Positions 5,487 to 8,372 of a stretch of DNA of 8,372 bases are shown piece by piece. Location: positions 1 through 8,372 of the forward strand of contig JAIKXO010000245.1 in the NCBI GenBank assembly GCA_024684065.1, given 5' to 3'. Below the pieces are notes generated by a model. The model saw nothing but the letters and a program-made list of their open reading frames with translations, was not told the origin of the DNA and ran no database searches. Numbering within the stretch: the stretch's first letter is position 1; each line of letters begins with the position of its first letter. Source of the DNA: Lachnospiraceae bacterium (GTDB lineage: Bacteria > Bacillota_A > Clostridia > Lachnospirales > Lachnospiraceae). The position numbers were made by a program, and so were the translations under genes.

Positions 5487-6011
5487 ATGGTCATTATTAT
5501 CACAGGGGCATCCCATACCGGCAAGACGGTCCTTGCCCAGAGGATGCTTGAAAAGCATAAATTCCCATATATGTCGATTGACCATCTGAAAATGGGGCTG
5601 GTCAGAAGCGGCAATACGGAATTGACGCCGGAGGATGACGACGGGCTTGTCGGATATCTCTGGCCGATCGTCCGAGAAATGATCAAGACAGCCATAGAGA
5701 ACCGGCAGAACCTTATCGTGGAGGGCTGTTATATTCCTTATGACTGGAGAAAGGATTTTGACGCTGGCTATCTGCCGGAGATCAGGTTCATATGCCTCGC
5801 GATGACGGACGGGTATATTGATGCGCATTTTGATGACATACGGAGCCATGGGTCTGATATTGAGAACAGGCTGGATGATTCCGGCTGTACCGCCGGCTGG
5901 ATAAAAGAAGATAACCGGAAAGTTATTGAAGGATTCCGGCGTGCTGGGGAGCAGGTCATCCTTATAAACGATGATTACGGGAAAACGATAGCGGGGATTT
6001 TAAATGGATGA
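5487..6011 (+). CDS. P-loop kinase-like NTP-binding protein (AAA/adenylate-kinase-like fold)
   Basis: The product has 174 residues. The frame opens at 5427, but that start lies inside the lipoprotein gene. ATG 5487, 20 bases after the lipoprotein stop, puts the first beta strand right at the N-terminus, as is normal for this fold. Walker A is GASHTGKT (residues 7-14). SIDHLKMGL (30-38) holds an Asp in the substrate-side position. NLIVEGCYIP (75-84) is the Walker-B-like strand, with Glu79. A basic/acidic lid-like part (DIRSHGSDIENRLDD) follows. This layout fits small kinases that phosphorylate a metabolite, nucleotide or antibiotic, and also zeta-toxin-like relatives. No antitoxin is adjacent, and the substrate cannot be told. 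Its stop overlaps the next gene's start by eight bases, so it is probably co-translated with the two GNATs. Confidence 0.8.
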   Translation: MVIIITGASHTGKTVLAQRMLEKHKFPYMSIDHLKMGLVRSGNTELTPEDDDGLVGYLWPIVREMIKTAIENRQNLIVEGCYIPYDWRKDFDAGYLPEIRFICLAMTDGYIDAHFDDIRSHGSDIENRLDDSGCTAGWIKEDNRKVIEGFRRAGEQVILINDDYGKTIAGILNG

Positions 6012-6432
6012 CGAATGCCGCATAAGATATGCTGAAAACCGGGATAAAGAGGCATGGCATGCCCTCGACAGACATCTGCCGGAGCCGGCGTTTGAAGAGA
6101 AGGTAAGATGCAGGCGGGGGTATGTCTGTATTGCAGACGAAAAGGTGGTCGGAGTGCTCCGGTACAATCTTTTCTGGGATAACACGCCGTTCTGCACGAT
6201 GTTGTATATTGATGCCGGATACCGTGGCCGTGGATACGGGAGGCTGATGATGGAGCACTGGGAGCAGGAAATGAAAGCCAAAGGCTATGGGATGCTGATG
6301 ACATCGACACAGGTAGATGAAGACGCGCAGCATTTCTACCGCAGGCTCGGCTATAAGGATTGTGGCGGTTTCGTAGTCGATGTCCCGGGATACGAGCAGC
6401 CGATGGAAATGGTAATGATAAAGGCGATATAA
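6004..6432 (+). CDS. GNAT family N-acetyltransferase (intact version of the beheaded copy)
   Basis: The product has 142 residues. Motif A is MLYIDAGYRGRGYGRLMMEHW (66-86), with the acetyl-CoA loop RGRGYG at 74-79. Motif B is EDAQHFYRRLGYKDCGGF (106-123). The C-terminal strand is EQPMEMVMIKAI. The start overlaps the end of the kinase gene (ATGGATGA), and its TAA is immediately followed by the ATG of the next GNAT, so kinase, GNAT and GNAT form one translationally coupled unit. The last 39 codons lie in the duplicated block, and a remnant of the same gene follows the phosphatase gene. The substrate is unknown. The sequence is not close to the adjacent GNAT, so the pair are distinct enzymes and not a tandem copy. 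Confidence 0.88.
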   Translation: MDDECRIRYAENRDKEAWHALDRHLPEPAFEEKVRCRRGYVCIADEKVVGVLRYNLFWDNTPFCTMLYIDAGYRGRGYGRLMMEHWEQEMKAKGYGMLMTSTQVDEDAQHFYRRLGYKDCGGFVVDVPGYEQPMEMVMIKAI

Positions 6433-6867
6433 ATGATTAGATATGTGGATTATATTACACCTGAAGAGTATATGGACCTGCGCAGAAAAGCTGGATGGGC
6501 AGAATTCCCGCTCGAAGAAGCGCAGGCCTGTATTGATAATGCCTATATGGTTCTGTGCGTCAGGGATGATGGCAAGACCATTGGCGTTGCAAGGCTTCTC
6601 TGGGACGGGGGCTACATTGCCTTTCTGTCGGATGTCATCGTCGATGCCGCATATCAGGGGCAGGGCATAGGAAGCAGGCTTGTAGAAGCCTGCATTCAAA
6701 GACTGAAGAGCGATATGAAGCCCGGCTACAAGGTGAAGATGAATCTGAACTCTGCCAAGGGCAAAGAATCGTTCTACAAAAGGTTTGGATTCAGGGAACG
6801 TCCGAATGATGAAGCAGGCGCCGGAATGGATCAATGGTTTACAGCGGAGTAAAGATTATCTTCCAGT
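6312..6867 (+). repeat. Right copy of the 556-bp direct duplication
   Basis: This is the gap-free partner of 2135-2690. It spans the last codons of one GNAT, the whole next GNAT and 15 bases of its trailer, ending at ATCTTCCAGT. The upstream GNAT is whole here and the junction with the kinase is tight, so this copy is closer to the ancestral arrangement. Confidence 0.9.
6433..6852 (+). CDS. GNAT family N-acetyltransferase (right paralogue)
   Basis: The product has 139 residues, 134 of them identical to the protein at 2256-2675. The acetyl-CoA loop QGQGIG (75-80) and motif B (ESFYKRFGF, 112-120) are conserved. The five replacements are Arg18, Ala20, Leu41, Thr49 and Glu127. Most nucleotide changes between the copies are silent or conservative, which suggests that both have been kept under selection. 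The ATG directly follows the stop of the preceding GNAT, so translation is likely coupled. The reaction is acetyl transfer from acetyl-CoA to an unidentified amine substrate in the cytoplasm. Confidence 0.9.
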   Translation: MIRYVDYITPEEYMDLRRKAGWAEFPLEEAQACIDNAYMVLCVRDDGKTIGVARLLWDGGYIAFLSDVIVDAAYQGQGIGSRLVEACIQRLKSDMKPGYKVKMNLNSAKGKESFYKRFGFRERPNDEAGAGMDQWFTAE

Positions 6868-6891
6868 AGGTTAATTGACTAAGGAGACTAT

Positions 6892-7212
6892 ATGATAACA
6901 GTAAATCTGTACTATAAGGGGATAAACGGAAACGCACGTGCGTTCGCTGATGAAATGGAATCATCAGGTATTGCTGATGCTATCCGAGCTGAGGAAGGTA
7001 ATATTCGGTATCAGTATTTTATGCCAATGGACGATCCTGAAACTGTTCTGCTTATAGATTCATGGACTGATCAGGCAGCTATAGATGCGCATCATGCATC
7101 TCTTATGATGAAACAACTGGCTGAACTTCGGGATAAGTACGATCTCCACATGACAGTGGAGCGATTTATCAGCGATGAATATGAGGCAGACGGGAAGTAT
7201 ATCAGAAAGTAA
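6892..7212 (+). CDS. Antibiotic biosynthesis monooxygenase (ABM) domain protein
   Basis: The product has 106 residues, starting behind AAGGAGA (6881-6887). One dimeric alpha/beta-barrel (ferredoxin-like) unit is visible: strand MITVNLYYKG, helix NARAFADEMESSGIADAIRAEEG, strands NIRYQYFMPMDDPETVLLIDSWTD, helix QAAIDAHHASLMMKQLAEL, and a final strand MTVERFI. The 'DSW.....DAHHAS' pattern is the usual signature of these small proteins. Relatives include quinol monooxygenases such as YgiN and other dimeric oxidase or isomerase-like proteins that work without metal or cofactor. The substrate cannot be inferred. The gene is 39 bases after the right duplicated GNAT, and the next VOC gene starts 11 bases after its stop, so these probably share one message. 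Confidence 0.85.
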   Translation: MITVNLYYKGINGNARAFADEMESSGIADAIRAEEGNIRYQYFMPMDDPETVLLIDSWTDQAAIDAHHASLMMKQLAELRDKYDLHMTVERFISDEYEADGKYIRK

Positions 7213-7223
7213 GGCGTGGTATA

Positions 7224-7601
7224 ATGATTATCGGATTACATCATATATCTCTGAAGTGCGGTACGTTTGAAGAATATGATAGAGCAAAAGCATTCTATAT
7301 TGAGCTATTAGGCTTTGAAAAAGTAAGAGAATGGCCTGAAGGAATAATGATTGACTTTGGAAATGGAATGCTGGAGATTTTCAATAATGGAACCGGCATA
7401 AAGACAAAAGGGGCATTACGTCATATAGCATTTGCAACGGATAATGTGGATGAGATGGTTAATAGGGTGAAAAATGCAGGATATGACGTATTCATCGAAC
7501 CAAATGATATTGTGATTAAGTCCGAACCGGAATTTCCCGCAAGAATGGCATTCTGCTTCGGACCACTTGGCGAAGAAATTGAATTTTTTCAAGAACGTTA
7601 A
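7224..7601 (+). CDS. VOC family protein (glyoxalase-like) with a plausible metal site
   Basis: The product has 125 residues. It shows the two beta-alpha-beta-beta-beta modules of a glyoxalase-fold protein: IIGLHHISLKC then the helix YDRAKAFYIELLGF, and GALRHIAFATDNVDEMVNRVKNAGY. Candidate metal ligands fall at the expected places: His7 (or His6), Glu51 in MLEIF, His67 in LRHIAF and Glu120 in EEIEFF. A divalent-metal enzyme or resistance-type binding protein is therefore possible, unlike the short VOC protein at 336-644. A modest ribosome site (AAGGCG, about 7212-7217) precedes the ATG. Relatives include lyases, methylmalonyl-CoA epimerase, fosfomycin-resistance proteins and dioxygenases; nothing here tells which. 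Confidence 0.87.
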   Translation: MIIGLHHISLKCGTFEEYDRAKAFYIELLGFEKVREWPEGIMIDFGNGMLEIFNNGTGIKTKGALRHIAFATDNVDEMVNRVKNAGYDVFIEPNDIVIKSEPEFPARMAFCFGPLGEEIEFFQER

Positions 7602-7644
7602 ATTGCAGCATAACGTACCAATTTGATAAGGCGGATACAGAAAC

Positions 7645-8088
7645 ATGATAAGAAAAGCAAAACCAAAAGATCTATCAAGGATTGCCGAGATTCTAGTGTT
7701 TACAAAAAGAATAAAGTACCGATCAATCTTTCATAACGATGAATACTCTTTTAACGAGTTGCAGGTAGTTAAGGTTGCCGATGAATTCAAGGATCCGGAA
7801 CTCCTCGATAAAGTCTGGGTATATGATGATGGCATAGTGAAGGGAATGATTCATCTGGAAGGAAAAGAGATCGTAGAATTATATGTAGATTACTTCTTTT
7901 GGAAAGAGGGCATCGGATCTACGCTGGTAGAATTTGCAAAAGAAATGTCTGATGCTCAGTCCGTATGGACCCTGGAGAAGAACGAAGATGCCATTCATTT
8001 TTACGAGGCGCATGGCTTTAAGCTTAACGGTAAAAGACAATTAGAAGAAGGCACACCTGAATATATCGTGATGTTGGAGCGAGACTGA
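7645..8088 (+). CDS. GNAT family N-acetyltransferase, third type
   Basis: The product has 147 residues, with AAGGCGG (7628-7634) ten bases before the ATG. The N-terminus MIRKAKPKDLSRIAEIL is the typical first strand and helix. Motif A is EIVELYVDYFFWKEGIGSTLVEFA (75-98). The acetyl-CoA loop reads WKEGIG, a slightly unusual form of Q/R-x-x-G-x-G in which Trp replaces Q/R. Motif B is NEDAIHFYEAHGFKLNG (113-129). The middle part (EDxxFNELQVVKVADEF-like) and the ending TPEYIVMLERD match Clostridial 'GNAT family' proteins of unknown substrate. It shares little with the other two GNATs here. It follows the VOC gene by 43 bases and is the last gene of the block. Confidence 0.87.
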   Translation: MIRKAKPKDLSRIAEILVFTKRIKYRSIFHNDEYSFNELQVVKVADEFKDPELLDKVWVYDDGIVKGMIHLEGKEIVELYVDYFFWKEGIGSTLVEFAKEMSDAQSVWTLEKNEDAIHFYEAHGFKLNGKRQLEEGTPEYIVMLERD

Positions 8089-8372
8089 AATTATAAAAAT
8101 GAGTGGAACGTTATCTCGGAAGATTGTTTACCAGCACAATCAACTAAGGAGTTCAGGATGCAGGTCGTAGATTGAAAATACAGTATACCGCAAAATAATA
8201 AACCGGTTGTTGTAATGACAGAAACGGGACACGGTAGTGTAAAGTGATCTATGAAAGAACGAGCTAATAAAAAAGACTCGAATGAACCTTGAAAACTGTG
8301 GATATATTTCAGACTTCAAATATACAAATAAGACGGAAGACACAGTGTGTCTTCCGCCCGGACATAAGGATT
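8089..8372. other. Intergenic stretch without a convincing gene
   Basis: These 284 bases contain no ORF with codon structure or family resemblance. A good ribosome site (AAGGAG) precedes ATG 8158, but the frame ends after five codons. Around 8289-8297 ACCTTGAAAACTG-like wording recalls the spacer ahead of 23S rRNA in Firmicutes, yet no rRNA sequence is present. The segment closes with a strong hairpin listed separately. Confidence 0.6.
8334..8356 (-). terminator. Perfect 10-bp hairpin, probable terminator for a minus-strand gene to the right
   Basis: CGGAAGACAC (8334-8343) and GTGTCTTCCG (8347-8356) are exact complements with a 3-base loop. On the minus strand the stem is followed by TCTTATTTGTAT, a T-rich run, whereas on the plus strand CCCGGACATA follows. 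An intrinsic terminator for a convergent gene beyond the window is therefore most likely; it could also end the plus-strand block less efficiently. Confidence 0.6.

Noticed and set aside
644..7645. attC-like recombination sites between the small genes
   Set aside because: The gaps share no common inverted-repeat pattern; the only shared trailer is part of the 556-bp duplication.
8158..8175. AAGGAG followed by ATG and a five-codon frame
   Set aside because: It is too short for a gene and could arise by chance or be the relic of a lost gene start; no evidence of a peptide role.
8220..8250. GACACGGTAGTGTAAAGT, faintly like the end of an IS256-type insertion sequence
   Set aside because: No transposase remnant or matching inverted end is visible in the window, so the resemblance is not enough.

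Overview
The window looks like an accessory region of a Clostridia genome, most likely Lachnospiraceae. The reasons are AGGAGG-type ribosome sites, a TTGACA/TATACT promoter, a DUF6273 surface-type protein, and many small GNAT and VOC enzymes. This placement is an inference from protein style, since no rRNA or marker gene is present. Every recognisable gene is on the + strand. Base composition is patchy: the nitroreductase and the last genes look AT-richer than the GNAT, kinase and phosphatase genes, which suggests a mosaic of acquired pieces.

Layout. Positions 1-96 hold the C-terminal tail of a tyrosine recombinase (integrase). Two strong inverted repeats overlap or follow it, and they probably mark the end of an integrative element. 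A near-consensus promoter at 224-252 then reads into a short VOC protein (336-644) and a membrane-anchored SpoIIE/RsbU-type PP2C phosphatase (745-2112). Directly behind the phosphatase stop lies the left copy of a 556-bp duplication: a beheaded GNAT gene plus one complete GNAT gene (2256-2675). A nitroreductase follows (2717-3343). Next comes a DUF6273 protein (3449-4696) with a sharply bounded GC-rich, adenine-poor segment (4100-4219), an in-frame TAG, and a leftover piece of a YDG-type repeat. A fragment of a maltose/galactoside O-acetyltransferase lies at 4816-4911.

From 4957 to 8088 the genes are tightly packed: a lipoprotein, a P-loop kinase-like protein, two back-to-back GNATs (their 3' part is the right copy of the duplication), an antibiotic biosynthesis monooxygenase (ABM) domain protein, a VOC protein and a third type of GNAT. 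The last 284 bases hold no convincing gene, but end in a perfect hairpin that suits a minus-strand terminator.

How it fits together. Apart from the phosphatase and the surface protein, the genes are small stand-alone enzymes of the kinds that modify or detoxify small molecules. Their order looks assembled by recombination: there is one diverged duplication, three gene remnants and an integrase end. The most interesting signal is the DUF6273 hypervariable-looking segment, which has the codon pattern expected of a diversity-generating retroelement target. No reverse transcriptase or template repeat is visible in this window.
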